A stretch of DNA of 64,000 nt from Helianthus annuus (taxonomy: Eukaryota; Streptophyta; Magnoliopsida; Asterales; Asteraceae), in assembly GCF_002127325.2 (NCBI RefSeq), contig NC_035448.2, forward strand, positions 128,413,144 through 128,477,143, written 5' to 3'. Both the position numbers and the translations under genes were made by a program. Shown here in pieces: positions 1 to 12,624 of the stretch. Each line of letters starts with the position of its first letter. Within the stretch, counting starts at the first letter, position 1. The notes beneath the pieces were generated by a model. It saw only the letters and a list, made by a program, of their open reading frames with translations. It was not told the DNA's origin and did no database searches.

Positions 1-442
1 TAAAAAAAACGGAGCTTTCGCATATAAAAATGTGTCGAACTATTCTAGAAAAAAAAACATTTTTGTAAAAAAATTACCTTTTTTGTTGTTTTTTAAGATT
101 TTGTTTTAATGCTTTTAGTTTTTGAAATTTTTACTAAAATGGCTTCTACGTGTATTTATATGCAAAAACTTCTAAAAAAATATTTAAAATTTTGATTTTT
201 AACATGTTAATTTATAGACAAACTTACTCAGAAATCATCAAAGGACATCCATCGATAAATGGACCACCATAGCAAAGTTTGAACGGGAATCTCATCAAAA
301 TCTTATCCTTTGCTTAATGGATTATCGAAGAGTCCCCATTGGAAGCAACCCCACACAAACATATCTCACAAATGTTGGGTGGGAATCCACTAAAACGTCT
401 TATCCTCATATATGGCGGATTACTGACATGTGTTCTGATCGA
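1..442. other. Unassigned left flank
   Basis: No recognised gene. About 219-472 on the plus strand is free of stops for some 84 codons and is less AT-biased than its surroundings, but it lacks an upstream ATG and matches no family I know. Positions 11-38 and 147-174 form an imperfect inverted repeat of about 28 bp. The gypsy D LTR begins at 443 and truncates whatever was here. Confidence 0.3.
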
Positions 443-567
443 TGTCGTAAGGTCGGTCAAAAATATGATTAAAAGTATCCTAATCACATTTACTAGTAAA
501 GAGTAAGTAGGGTGTCGAATCCACGGGGAATTAGTGAAAAGTGTTCAAGTTCGTTGCTTTAATGATT
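443..567 (-). repeat. Gypsy D 3' LTR, outer segment
   Basis: This is the outer end of an LTR starting TGTCGTAAGG. It resembles the LTR at 61100 in start sequence and in the internal phrase GGTGTCGAATCCACGGGG. It is cut at 567 by TR-GAG 1, whose target duplication TGATT occupies 563-567. It continues at 14683-15518 and 16386-16764, giving about 1.34 kb once the insertions are removed. Orientation is inferred from the purine-tract complement and protease/gag frames to its right, all on the minus strand. Confidence 0.55.
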
Positions 568-960
568 TGTAGGTCCGGTTTTCGCTCCGAATCGATTGCG
601 TGACGACACGTTCGACGTGCGGAATACGTGAACGTGCGTGACCGAACACACGAGAACGTACTAATGACGTGATTCTATTGATATGATGTCGTGTACAAAA
701 CCGTGAATCACGTAGAGAGACTTTCTCTCTCTAGACTTTCTCTCTCTAAGATTAGATCCCTAAATCTCCAAATGAGCCAAAAGTCCCTAAATGAAACCCT
801 AAGGCTCCTATTTATAGGCACAAGGTTATAAGGGATTTCCCCTTATTTACAATAATGCCACCTTGCCTATTCTTCTACTAATTACAACATAAAGCCTATT
901 TTACTTCTATTTCAGCTACGGTTCGCATTGACGGAGGCGATAGACATTACTGCACTAACA
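568..960 (-). repeat. TR-GAG 1 3' LTR (393 bp)
   Basis: The LTR starts TGTAGGTCC and ends GCACTAACA. It preserves the uninterrupted target (CTACTAA/TTACAAC around 883-896) into which the Helitron later inserted in the sister LTR. It is about 19 bp longer than that sister because of one indel near 596-614. A TATA-like CTATAAATAG reads on the minus strand at 808-817. Confidence 0.9.
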
Positions 961-971
961 GACTCCCCCTT
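961..971 (-). other. TR-GAG 1 polypurine tract
   Basis: On the minus strand this reads AAGGGGGAGTC directly against the 3' LTR. It is the expected primer for plus-strand DNA synthesis and fixes the element's orientation. Confidence 0.75.
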
Positions 972-3221
972 GGATATTGCCGCAGTCAATCCGTAGTCAA
1001 ACTCGTAGCAACTTGTCTTTCTCTTTCTCTCTCTGAGTCTTCTTGAAGGTTTGACGGTATCAGCAACCATAGACTCCCTCTTTCTCGAACAGAATCCCCG
1101 TGGATCTGTCTTCGACTTCAGTTGCTCCCCCTCTCGCTTAGACTCCTTTTCTTCAGGCTCCCCCTTTCCTCAAGCTTCCGTGCTTTTGGGATCGACACCT
1201 GGCTTTCCGGATACAAGCTCCTCCAAGATAATTATCTGGCTCTTTAAATCCACGCTTCCGTTTGCGTTGAGCTCGTCTTCAGACTCCCCCTTAGACTCAG
1301 CTGTCAGGATCGTAGTCTGGCTTTCACTGATTCACAAGTTCAGGATCAATTCCTAGCTTTGTTCTGCATCTGCTCAGGATTTGAAACCTGGTTAACCTGC
1401 ACATCCTCTACCTCAGCAAAAGTTTCACAAATTTATAACACTTAAATTTAAGAAACTTACTGGTAGAAATCATTCATTCATTAATCTGTAAAGTTACATC
1501 AAGTTCAAATGAATGACCTTGATTAACTATCCACACAATCTTTCAAAACATTTGTATATAACATTCAAAGTTTTCAACATATTCTCCCAATCCTGTTCAT
1601 CATGTTTAGCACTCGAATTTTGAATTTCAGCTCTTCAACATCAGTTTGTCGAAAATCTTTTTGAATTTTTCAAAATTTTATGCTAAAACACTCCGAAAAT
1701 CTTTTTGAATTTTTCAAAATTTTATGCTAAAACACTCCGAAAATCTTTTTGGATTTTTGTTTTTAGAGAAATGCAGTAAAGAAATATATACAGATAATAT
1801 TTTTGTGAGTTTGTGTAAGAGGATCATATCAGATTTTGAGACAAATCACTAGCACCGTTAAGCTTTAATCATTTTAAGTTCTAAACGATTCACATTGACT
1901 GACGATATAGTTGTCCTCTTAAGCTCAATCTAAAAGCTTTCGAAATGCTTACCGATATGTTAAGGTATATTAATTTTGCACTAAATTCTTATGGACCCCA
2001 CAATCTCAGCATATCCCCTCATCATGCAATACACTAACTCAAGTAATGCCTTTAAACTTTCATCAACTGTGATATGTGCGAAAATAAAGCAGAATGTTTA
2101 AACATTAACAATCAGGTCGATACTTCCGTATACGCAGAGAAAGTCCAATGTTTAAACAAAATAAGAAAATAAAACAAGTTGAAGTTGTTTAGGCTTTAAC
2201 CACCAGGTCGATACTTCCGTATACGCAGAAGTGATCCAAAGCTTAAACGAAACACCAAAGAAAATAAAGCAGAACGTTTAGGCAATAACATCCAGGTCGA
2301 TACTCACGTATACGCAGAGGATGTACAATGCTTAAACAAAATATAGAAATAAAACAAGTTTAAATATTTGCAAAATAAAATGCACAACCACAGCGACTTT
2401 TTCAGCCAGTTGTGAAAGTTCACAAACTAACCGGTTTTTATGCTCTTTTAGCATTCAGCGATTACTAAGTAGGTACACAATCACGAAGGACAAAAACTAA
2501 GTACTATGCTTTCAACCATGTTTTCCACTAGAACTAGGCCTTTTCATTTAGTTTGTATCGTTATCGCAAATCTACTAGTCTAGCTGAGCCTATCGTCACA
2601 TCATTAGTGAGATCGTTTATTACATTTGACATTTCATTTCTTTAGCATGCTGTGATAGTCCACTGATTTACTATCATTTCCTCTTTTCTCAACAAAACTC
2701 ATTTTGAATTTTTTTTAATGTTTTTGGCTTTTTCTGGTTTTATCATGTTTTTGTATTTTTCAAATTTTCAAAATTTCTAAAAATTTTCTTACTCCCCCTA
2801 AAATCAAAATATATTTCAATTTTGATTTTCCGGGAAAATTTGAAAACAATAGACTGTACAAATAACATGACAAACTGATGAGAATTGCCTCAATTCGCCA
2901 TCCACTTGGCATAAACAATCAGAATTCCCCCTGTCAACAAACTATTTTCCCATTATGATCTCAAAACATTTAAGTTTGTTTTAATCAAAATGGTTTTTCC
3001 GGAAAATAAGTTTTGTTTGTCTTTTCACAAACTCGGGGTTCTTTCATCACTTTGTTTTCCTTTAATCACTTGACGGAAAGAGAAATCAAGTACAACTTAA
3101 TGTCCTTGATTGGGCTTTTGTAATTCGAAATATCACAGTTACCAACCTGTGAATTTCTCAAGAAAGATGCCGATTCCTACTCCTCACTTACCAACCTGGG
3201 AGTTCCGGCAAGTCAAGTTTT
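972..3221 (-). other. TR-GAG 1 non-coding 3' internal region
   Basis: These 2.2 kb lie between the gag stop and the polypurine tract, where an autonomous copia element would have pol. No retroviral domain is readable in any frame. The plus-strand frame at 1051-1356 lies opposite the element and is not conserved in frame with its counterpart in TR-GAG 2. The region holds the repeated motif annotated at 2114-2318. Confidence 0.55.
2114..2318. repeat. Three spaced copies of a 25-bp motif, period about 90 bp
   Basis: The motif AGGTCGATACTTCCG followed by TATACGCAGA occurs at 2114, 2205 and 2294 (the last has two changes), embedded in weaker repeats rich in AAAATAAA and GTTTAAAC. TR-GAG 2 has one good copy near 26302 and a degenerate one near 26462. 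The core CGTATACG is self-complementary. Function unknown. Confidence 0.75.
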
Positions 3222-5447
3222 TCATTTAAACAGATTCACCCAAGCCTGACCAGCCTTGGGTGATTTTGACAATTTTACCTCAAAACTTGGCTCTTCTGGT
3301 TTTGACGAACCAGAATCATTGCCTGAATGTGGCTTGTCTGACTTTGATGAGTCAGATTCATCGTCAACACGTGGCTCCTTTGCTTCCAAAGAAACAAATT
3401 CATCGCCAGGAATTTTTCCTTTCTTTTTTAACCTGTCTGTCCTCAGATTTGTATCTGATGAACTCAGTTTGCTTGATTTGTCAGTCTTTGATGAGCAAAC
3501 TGGATTATCAGAACTCTTTTCTGATTTTCTTGTTGTATCCGAGGACAAAATCCTTTCCAGATACTCTCTCGCCTTCTTCCTTTTCTTCCTCAGTTTGTCT
3601 TTCTGCCCTTGTGAAAGCTTTACTTTCTTTTCTTCAACTTTCTGTTCTTTGGGCTTGACATTGATTGATTTCTTTTCCATTTTCTGAGATTTAGCCCTCG
3701 AGCTTTCCTTTGATCTCATTGGGCAATCTCTGGCAATATGACCTTTGATTTGGCATTCAAAGCATCTTCTCGTCTCAAACCACTGACTTTGGCATTTAAC
3801 AGCAATGTGTCCTTGATAGCCACAAGAGTAACACACTCTGTTATCATACCTCTTTTCACTTTCATATCGTACACCATTTTCATACCACACACTTAGATCA
3901 TAACATTGATTTGCCTTGTGGTAATCATGACTTCTCCTTTTTCTATCATCACAAAGATTTATCTCTGAAGAATCTTCATTCCATCTTTTCCTATAAGCTT
4001 GATTTGACTTTTGAGCACTGTGGTCAAACCTGCACCACTGGTTACCAACTATTTTTTAGTTTTGATTTTTAAATTTTTGTGATTTTTTATTGTGATTGGA
4101 TGATTGATCTGATGAGCTTTTATTTTCTTTATGAAAATTTTTCGATTTATTGTCTTTTTGTTTCTGTTCCACATTCTTCCTTACAGGTTTTTGCGTTGAG
4201 CATTCACCTTTCTCAGTAGAATGTAAAACAATATTTTTAAACATTTCATTTAATTTCAAAAATGTTTTTCTTTTTTCTTCCTTTTCTTTTTCATCATCAG
4301 ATTTGTCATCACAATCTTCAATTTTGACTTTGTCAAAATTTGTGACATTGTCACCTATTGGAACTGAATTGATCGGTTTTAGACAAGGATAATTCAATAA
4401 TTCTGAAGAAATTACTAAACCTTTCAATTTCTTTTCAAGCTCGTCAATTTTATTTCGAGCACATTCAGCTTCCTTTTCAAGTCGAATAATCGTCTGACGA
4501 TGGGAATTTATTACCTTTTGCTTTTCAATATTGTTCTTGCTAAAAAACAGATCTCCTATCTTCAAGAATCTTTATTTGACTTTGAAATTCTTTTTCAATT
4601 TTTAATTTTTCATTTTCAAAACTTTCAATTTTTTTTTCAAAATTTTGTTTTCTGATGTCAAACTGTTCACACCACTCAACAGTTTGACATTTTCAGACTT
4701 CAATTTCTCACAAATTTCTCGCATTTCAAGAATCTGTTTATTATCAGATTCTTTCTCATCCTTCAAGCTTTTGATTTCCAATGTTAAACTCTCCACATCC
4801 TTCAAGAATTTAACATTGTCTGCTGCAGATTTTTCGCATTTTGAGCATTTTCCATTCATCTCTCCATCAACAGCTTCTTTCTTTGTTTCCATCTTGTATG
4901 TTCCTGCACAGACAATTTTAACAAAATTAAGAGGGTTTGCCTTTTCATCTATATAGCAACCTCTCTTAATATCATATTTCATGACATTTTTTGCAGCAAG
5001 ACACACAGAGATTCTTTTCCTTATTTCAATAATCACATCCAAATTGATTTTTTCTAAATCCTCTTTTATTTCATTCATCAACTTCTCTTTTCTTTTGTCT
5101 TTATCAAGCTTGTCTAGTTTAAGTTTATTGATGAAATCTCTTAAACCATAGTATGAGAAACTAGAATCCCTTTTCAGTTCACTCAAGAATTTATTCCATT
5201 CCAAAGGTAATGCATCTGCAAATTTTGAAATTTTTTCATCATTTGAAAACCTTATCTCACATCTATCCAACTTGTTAATTAACTCATCAAACCGTTTATC
5301 CAGCTTCTCCAATGATTCATTCTTCATACACAAGAAATTTTCGAATCTTTTAACATAAACATTCTTATCATTTCTCCTTTCATACCAAGATTCACTAGGC
5401 CAATTATTTAAATTTTCAAGATTCTTGTTTTCCTGTTCATCAAACAT
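3222..5447 (-). pseudogene. Copia-type gag polyprotein, TR-GAG 1 (three in-frame stops)
   Basis: One reading frame of 742 codons runs from the ATG at 5447 to the stop at 3222, interrupted only by in-frame TAA codons at 4602-4604, 4572-4574 and 4056-4058. The N-terminal third has the capsid-like pattern of plant copia gag (UBN2-like: FENFLCMKNESLEKL, then ADALPLEWNKFLSELKRD). The middle is strongly coiled coil. The C-terminal part carries two CCHC zinc knuckles, CYSCGYQGHIAVKC and CFECQIKGHIARDC, for RNA binding, and then a Lys/Ser-rich tail ending QAWVNLF. Gag would package element RNA. The frame is otherwise preserved, so the nonsense changes look recent. No pol frame follows. Confidence 0.85.
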
Positions 5448-7648
5448 TTTGATCCCAATTTCTTTGTTAAGTGACTTGATTAAAATTTCTATTTAAGTTC
5501 AAAGTCCACAAAATTTCAATGTCTTTGATATTTGCACTGGTATTTGCATCTTGTAAATTGCCTCGAATCACCTGCGAACAATCATACAAGCAAATGATCA
5601 GTTTAAACGGACTTACAACAACACAATGGGCCGAAGATATGCAAATCTGATGAAATATTATAAATGGCCTATTAAGTTAAATAATTGTTTCTGAAGACAT
5701 CACATGGGCCGACAAGATTAATTGTTCATAAGCTTTTGATTGGACTTTAAACACTTAATGGATCTTGGGCCGAAAGCTTATTAATGTTGAAACTTGGGCC
5801 GTTGAATTACTTGGGCTGACAACACACTTAATGATCTCACCACACTTTAATTTTTCAACTAAATTCTGATTAGACCTCACACTACTAGACATGCAATTGG
5901 CCGCTCCTCTTTTTCACATGTGCCGAAGACTTCAAATTCTTGTGATGTTATTAATGATTCTGACAATCTTGTTGATTGGATCGAGATTTGTGAGATGTTG
6001 TTTATTAAATGTTGTGCCGACAATTAATCTTTCACATGCAATCAAACTTCATTACTTAATTCCTATTGGACCTTTTGTATTAAAATGCCGACAATTTATC
6101 AAATGATCATGCAAGCAATGTCATACATCATTGACTTTCAAGCTTATTATATTTCACAGATTCTGATTTTCGGCACTAAATGATATTAAAGCTCACATGC
6201 AATCTCAAAAGCATCCAACCATTATACACTCAAATCATCCTCTCATTGGACCTCCAATGTACACTTTCACATGCAACGATATATGATCAATGATTCAATG
6301 TTAAAGTTGTCTGATTAAACCTGATTTATGTTGACTAAAAGTGGTAAAATGAATGATGTGTTATAACATGACTTGCTGATCGATTGGTTTAATAAGGCGG
6401 TGAATCGAACAGGAGTTGTTGTTCGATCGGCTACACCAGCCGATCAAGTGACATTAAATGCTGCTGTTCGATCGGTTACACCAGCCGATCAAGTGACACC
6501 TAAGACTGCTGTTCGATCGGCTACGCCAGCCGATCCAAGTTTCACCTAAGACTGTTGTTCGATCGGCTACGCCATCCGATCCAAGTTTCACCTAAGACTG
6601 TTGTTCGATCAGCTATGCCAGCCGATCAAGTGAACTACTCGATTGAGACAACACTATGCTAGCCGATCAAGTTTCCCAGCCGATCGGTTATACTAACCGA
6701 ATGAAGACACTACACAAACAATCACTACACGACAAAACTTGATCAATAGGTTGGCACTTAAACTGCAATGTTGACTTCAATGTCTAACAAATATCAAATA
6801 TTAATGCAAACTTCAGAATTAATGTCTAACACTTATTCGACCAAAAATATTAACATCACATGGACCTCAAAGATTCAATCACGTGCACTTTCTTAGATGT
6901 TACTTATCAGTTTAGTTGTCATGATCACATGCAAGAATTAATGCAATTGTTAATGGCCGACAAGAATTCTATGATGAATCACTTCAAATTTAATCCTATT
7001 GGACCTCTTGAACGGTGATGACACACGCAATATCTCATGCAAACTGTTTGTATTAACTGATACTTCACGTGATTTACTGAATATGTTGACTTTAATGATA
7101 AATGTTGTTAGCCGATTGGATGCAAAAGACGGTGGAATGAACAAGAGTAGCTGGCTGTTTGGCTAGTGTGCTAGCCGTTCGGCTAGGTCAACCAGGTCAA
7201 CTCATTAAATGTTGTTCGATAGGCTAGGGTCAACAAAGTCAATGTTTTTTAAATGCTATTAACAATGTTGTCTTGAAACAGTTAGAGATGCCGGCCGATC
7301 GGTTGGGCTAGCCGATCGGCTGGGCTAGCCGATTGGCTGACATCCATCTTCAACATCAACAGTGAATATGTTGAACAACTTTTTCGAACACAAAATTTCA
7401 GATTTCTCTCAAACGGCTTGGAATTTAGATCTGAAAATTTGTATGCTTGTAGATCTGATAGTTTCGCACAACATATCCGAAAATCAGCAATTTTCAACCG
7501 TAGAAACCTGTTCAATTTGTCAAAATTCAGTTAAAAACGTGAAGAACAAGAAAAATAAGAAGAATTTTGACAAATCTGAATGATTTTGGCTCTGAATCTG
7601 ATTAAAACTTGTACAAATCTGTGCGTTTGATCTTCGCAACCGAGCACC
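5448..7648 (-). other. TR-GAG 1 leader (5' untranslated)
   Basis: A 2.2-kb non-coding leader lies between the primer site and gag. Short plus- and minus-strand frames here are not similar to anything and differ from the leader of TR-GAG 2. It contains the palindromic arrays at 6425-6627 and 7294-7338. Confidence 0.55.
6425..6627. repeat. Five tandem palindromes GATCGGCT-N5-AGCCGATC
   Basis: Five units start at 6425, 6470, 6515, 6561 and 6607 (period 45-46 bp). Each contains a 21-bp inverted repeat with 8-bp arms around ACACC or a variant; one arm carries a single change in units 2, 4 and 5. Related words recur at 6660-6690 and as a compact cluster at 7294-7338. In the element's RNA each unit would fold into a stem-loop. 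Confidence 0.85.
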
Positions 7649-7661
7649 TGCTCTGATACCA
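7649..7661 (-). other. TR-GAG 1 primer binding site (initiator Met tRNA)
   Basis: The minus strand reads TGGTATCAGAGCA, the standard complement of the 3' end of initiator-Met tRNA used by copia elements. Two bases separate it from the 5' LTR. Confidence 0.85.
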
Positions 7662-7663
7662 AT

Positions 7664-7958
7664 TGTAGGTCCGGTTTTCGCTCCGAATCGATGCGTGCGG
7701 AATCCGTGAACGTGCGTGACCGAACACACGAGAACGTACTAATGACGTGATTCTATTGATATGATGTCGTGTACAAAACCGTGAATCACGTAGAGAGACT
7801 TTCTCTCTCTAGACTTTCTCTCTCTAAGATTAGATCCCTAAATCTCCAAATGAGCCAAAAGTCCCTAAATGAAACCCTAAGGCTCCTATTTATAGGCACA
7901 AGGTTATAAGGGATTTCCCCTTATTTACAATAATGCCACCTTACCTATTTTCTACTAA
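7664..7958 (-). repeat. TR-GAG 1 5' LTR, inner segment
   Basis: This part of the 5' LTR matches 568-890 apart from an approximately 19-bp deletion and a few substitutions. It breaks at CTACTAA (7958), exactly where the Helitron begins, and resumes at 14599. Confidence 0.9.
7886..7895 (-). promoter_or_regulatory. LTR TATA box
   Basis: The minus strand reads CTATAAATAG, shortly before AGGAGCCTTAGGGTTTC. This is the likely core promoter of TR-GAG 1. The Helitron inserted upstream of it in U3, so the core is intact although distal U3 is 6.6 kb away. Confidence 0.5.
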
Positions 7959-9241
7959 TCTATATATATATATATAAATGAGATGGATTTGGGCTATGTG
8001 TCCTTTGTCTTTGGCCATCTAGGCTGATGTGGCAATTTGGTTTAGGAGGGAAATCCCAATTTGCTTTGTACAATCACGATTCCAAGGAAAAAAGGCGGGA
8101 TCCGAATTGAGTTGGGTCGGGTTTTTCGAATTCGGGTCATAGTATATATTTCCTTTTTTTCTCATTCTTCTTGCACACACTTTACAAACCCTAAAAAACT
8201 AAGTTGCATCCTCTCTCCTATCACCACCACCAAGATCATCAATTCTAAACCATAGCCAAATCTCTGCAACATCATCTTCTTCACACAAATCAATCCTATT
8301 AACCAATCAAAGGTATGTTTCTATGTTTTTGATTTTATTGTTTCTGATTTCTTTGTTTTACGGTTATAATCTACACAATCGATCCTAAATCTACTTTATT
8401 TATGTTATTCAATTCTATAGAAACTTGATTTTATAAAGATTGTGTCGAATGCTATTAACTTCTTCTTTGTCCTAAACTTTGTAGATCTGATCATAAAAAT
8501 TGAAGGTATGTTGTTTATCTATTGTGTATCTTTAATCTAGCGATTGAACATTTATCTTTCTATATTTTTTTTTTTTTTTTTGCAAACAAAATCAAGATCA
8601 GAGGTATTATTATCATCATCTACATATATCAAAGTTACTGATTTTTGTTGATTTTGTTTTTCATGTGGAACCCTAAATCTTGGATAAAATCGGACTCCGA
8701 TCATTCGTGAAACAACAGAGGTTAGTTAAATGTTATAGTTGTTTTTTTTTTAAGTTTGTGTAGGTTTGATTTTATCCTTTCTGTTCGGTATTTCTTTTTT
8801 TTTTCGTTGTTTGTTGGTTGTTTGTTGATGATGATTTTGCATTATCCGATTCCAATCATATGAAATGATTATTTTGTTGATGTTTTGATTTTGTTCTCAT
8901 GTTACTCATATTTTTATTTACAGTCTTTTAGTTTGTTGTTGATGATGATATGTTTTGATTGTGTCTGATGTGTTTTGATTGTGTTGATGAAGATTTACAG
9001 TGGTCTGATATTTTTTCATCCGGTATAATGTTTTTGTCTTCGGAATATTGATTTTGGTTCTAAAAAATAAATATTTTTTATTTTTTTTAAACCGTTTGTT
9101 TTTATTTTTGAATTTGGAAGTTTCTCAATTGATTAAATTATCTTTTAAAGCTTATTGATTGTTGATTTAGGAATATTGATTGGTTTTCTATAAATACTTT
9201 ACCGTTTCATTTTTTTAAAAACCTTCATATATATTTTTCAG

Positions 9242-12035
9242 ATATGCATCCCTTGCACAACAGTCCTTCATTTTTAAAGCTTATTGATGAAGATGACCCG
9301 ATATTTTTGGTACGTTTATGTGTATTCTAATTACTAATCATATTTTAAGTAAACTGATATTTATCTTTTTTTTTTATTTTGTTTTAAACTTATAGCAAAT
9401 AAATGGTGATTTATATTTAGTATGATAATTTATGGCATTGGATGTTAGTGATATAATTTTCAGAATTCAAATTTAAATTTTAAATTTTGAGGTTTCTAAT
9501 TTAAATTTTAAATTTAAAATTTTGAGCAATTTTAAATTTCGTTAGTGATTTATTTTTAGTATGATAATTTTGCGGAATTAAGGTTTCTGTTTCTATAAAT
9601 AAATGATGTTACGTTTTCTGAAACCTCAAATTTAAAATTTTAAGGTTTCTATTTATATTTCCGGAATTTAAATTTTAAATTTAAAATTTTGATCAATTTT
9701 AAATTTCGTTAGTGAATTATTTTTAGTATGATTATTTTCTGGAATTAGGGTTTCTATTTCCGGAATTCAAATTTTAAATTTATATTTTTGAGCAATTTTA
9801 AATTTTGTTAATGATTTTTTTTTGAAACCTCAAATTTAAATTTTAGTGATTTATTTTTAGTATGATAATTTTTCCGGAATTAAGGTTTCTATTTAAATTT
9901 TAAATTTAAAAGTTTTCCATTAATGTGTTTCATTTTAAATTTCGAATCTGTAAATTGAATTTAAATTTGAAAGGTTAGATTTTCCTAATCAGTTTGCTTG
10001 ATTTACGGGATTGGATATTAGTGATTTGATTTTCAGATTTTAAATTTTAAATTTTAAAGTCAATCATTATTTTAAATTTAAATTTTGAAGTAAACCATTA
10101 TTGTGTTTGATTTTAAATTTTGTATGCTTTGAAATCTTGATGTTTTTTTATGAGATGCTTTGACCATATTATTTGTAATTTTAGGGATGCTTCGAGTCTT
10201 TGACTATTGTTTTTGTACTCGAGTTGCATATCTCACAAACTTTTTGTGTTTTGTAATTTTAGGTGAAGAGCTTCTTTCAGACTCCTTCCCCTACAAGGAA
10301 CTATTGAATGGGTTCCTATGAGAAGTTGAAGAAAAGGTATATCTTGCACTGTTTTGTGAGTTATATTTTTTTGTATTTTAGTTATAATTTTTGTATTTAA
10401 TTAGTTTTTAATTTTTTAAAGATGTCTTTAATTTCTTTTTAAATCTGTTTTTGTTTCTATAAATAGATTAGTGTTGTTAAAGATGATTTTTGTATTCGAA
10501 ATTATGATTCGGTTTCTGTAAATAGACTTTGTTTCTATAAATAGATTACCGTTATATTTTTTTTTTAAACAATGGTTACTTCCTTTGCAGTTATGGATAA
10601 TGAAAACAATGCTCCTACGTTATTAAAGTCGATTGAGGACTATGATCCTATATTTTTCGAATTGTTCGTCGACCAAAAACAGGTTAGTTCAGTTTTGTTG
10701 GTGTTGTTTGTTTTTTGATATGTATAGTCTTTCTTTTTTATTTTTGTCTTTAGGTGTTAATTTGAAATTTTATGTGATTATCTTTTGAAGTTCTTATGGT
10801 TTGTTTTGTGAGTTATAATTTTTTGTATTTAGTTATGATTTTTGTACTTAGTTAATTGTTAATTCTTTAAAGATGTCTTTAATTTCTTTTTAAAGTTGTT
10901 TTTGTTTCTATAAATAGATTAGTGTTGTTAAAGATGATTTTTGTATTCGAAATTATGATTCGGTTTATGTAAATAGACTTTATTTCTATAAATAGATTAC
11001 CGTTATATTTTTTTTAAACAGTGGTTACTTCCATTGCAGTTATGGATCATGAAAACAACGCTCCTTCATTGTTAAAATTGATTGAGAACTATGATCCTAT
11101 ATTTTTTGTATGTTTCTTAAGTTTTCAGTTTTGTGCACACAATAAGTTATTGCAACTTATATGTTTTTTTGTTTTGATTGATAGGAAATACCATATGATT
11201 TTGCAACCTTATTGTGGGGAGAACAACTTCCATATGTCAATGTCTTAAAATTAGTGATGATGATTTATCGTGAGTCATTGAGTTATAATTTTTGTATTTA
11301 GTTAGTTGTTAATTCTTTAAAGATGCCTTTGATTTCAATTTTAAAGTTGTTTTTGTTTCTATAAACAGATTACTGTTGTTAAAGATTATTTTTGTATTCG
11401 GAATTATGATTCGGTTTCTGTAAATAGACTTTGTTTCTATAAATATATTACCATTATATATTTTTTAAAACAATGGTTACTTCCTTTGCAGTTATGGATC
11501 CTAAAAACAACTCTCATTCGTTGTTAAAGTTGATTGAGGAATATGATCCTATATTTTTGGTATGTTTCCTTAGTGATTTGATTTTTAAATTTTAAATTTT
11601 GAAAGCAATCATTATTTAAAATTTAAATTTGAAAGTTTTCCATTAATGTGTTTGATTTTAAATTTCGAATCTGTAAATTGAATTTAAATTTGAAAGGTTA
11701 GACTTTCCTAATAAGTTTGCTTGATTTACGGGATTGGATATTAGTGATTTGATTTTCAGATTTTAAATTTTAAATTTTGAAGTCAATCATTATTTTAAAT
11801 TTAAATTTTGAAGTAAACCATTATTGTGTTTGATTTTAAATTTTGAATGCTTTGAAATCCTGATTTTTTTTATGAGATGATTTAACTATATTATTTGTAA
11901 TTTTAGGGATGTGCTTTTATTTTGATTCATTAGGTGTTTATTTTTGATGGTCCGGAGTTTTTGGCTGCAACTATGTTGGACAGAGATATGCTTGATATTG
12001 CTGTAAATTGGTACCATGTCGGTTGGTTTTGCTTG
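9242..12035 (+). pseudogene. Captured, rearranged B3-domain-like gene fragments
   Basis: Exon-like blocks with AG/GT borders lie at 9242-9309, 10591-10682, 11040-11107, 11185-11240, 11492-11559 and 11934-12035. In order they encode a start such as SFLKLIDEDDPIFL, then EIPYDFATLLWGEQLPYVNVL without a break in the frame, then VFIFDGPEFLAATMLDRDML. This order (FxKxI start; IPxxF..LWG..LP; F.dGP.eF....L..dDML) follows the plant B3 DNA-binding fold of REM-type factors; that assignment is by pattern, not by search. The first exon exists in four copies, and no continuous gene model is apparent, so this is most likely a captured, non-functional gene. Confidence 0.45.
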
Positions 12036-12330
12036 GTAAGGTTAGACTTTCCTAATAAGTTTGCTTGATTTACGGGATTAGATATTAGTGATTTGATTTT
12101 CAGATTTTAAATTTTAAATTTTGAAGTTAATCATTATTCTAAATTTAAATTTTGGAATAAACTATTATTGTGTTTGATTTTAAATTTTTAATTTCGAAGT
12201 CAATTATTATGTTAAATTTAAATTTTAAAGTTTGCCATTAATGTGTTTGACTTTAAATTTCGAATCTGTAAATTGAATTTAAATTTGAAAAGTTAGTCTT
12301 TCCTAATAAGTTTGCTTGATTTACGGGATT
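9460..12330. repeat. AATTTTAAATTT low-complexity tracts in Helitron 1 introns
   Basis: Repeated blocks of TTTAAATTTTAAATTT, often with GTTAGTGATTTATTTTTAGTATGATAATTT or CGGGATTGGATATTAGTGATTTG, recur at about 9470-9960, 10020-10130, 11580-11860 and 12060-12340. They look like intronic expansions copied along with the duplicated exons. Confidence 0.6.
10591..11559 (+). repeat. Tandem duplication of the first B3-like exon and its intron
   Basis: A unit of about 450 bp is repeated, with exon starts at 10591, 11040 and 11492 (spacings 449 and 452). Each begins after TTGCAG with TTATGGAT and encodes MDxxNN, then LLKxIExYDPIFF. The intron parts share GTTTCTATAAATAGATTA and TTCTTTAAAGATG. A more diverged fourth copy of the exon lies at 9242-9309. 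Confidence 0.75.
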
Positions 12331-12624
12331 GGATATTAGTATACTTTGTTTATTGGGTTTTAACTAATAATTTGATTGACTCGGTTGTTAGATTTGTGAC
12401 GATGCGTCGGACAAACAACACTGGGAAAATATACAGCCTTGAGCCTTGGTAAGTTAACACATTAGTTAAGGTTATGATGTTTTTTCATGGCACCGACACA
12501 TTATTGAGTAGTAGCGCATTAGGTTAGTGATATTAAAATTTGTGCCTTGAGAAATTTTATATATTGATTGATGTTTGAAATTGATTATGAGGTCTTTGAA
12601 TGTGCATTGTATTGCTGATTGATG

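Noticed and set aside
3256..3687. Plus-strand frames over the gag tail
   Set aside because: Ser/Phe-rich complements of the Lys/Ser-rich gag C-terminus; antisense shadows.
6407..6700. CRISPR-like regular palindromic repeat spacing
   Set aside because: The spacers are also repeated, the context is a plant retrotransposon leader, and no cas-like genes exist.
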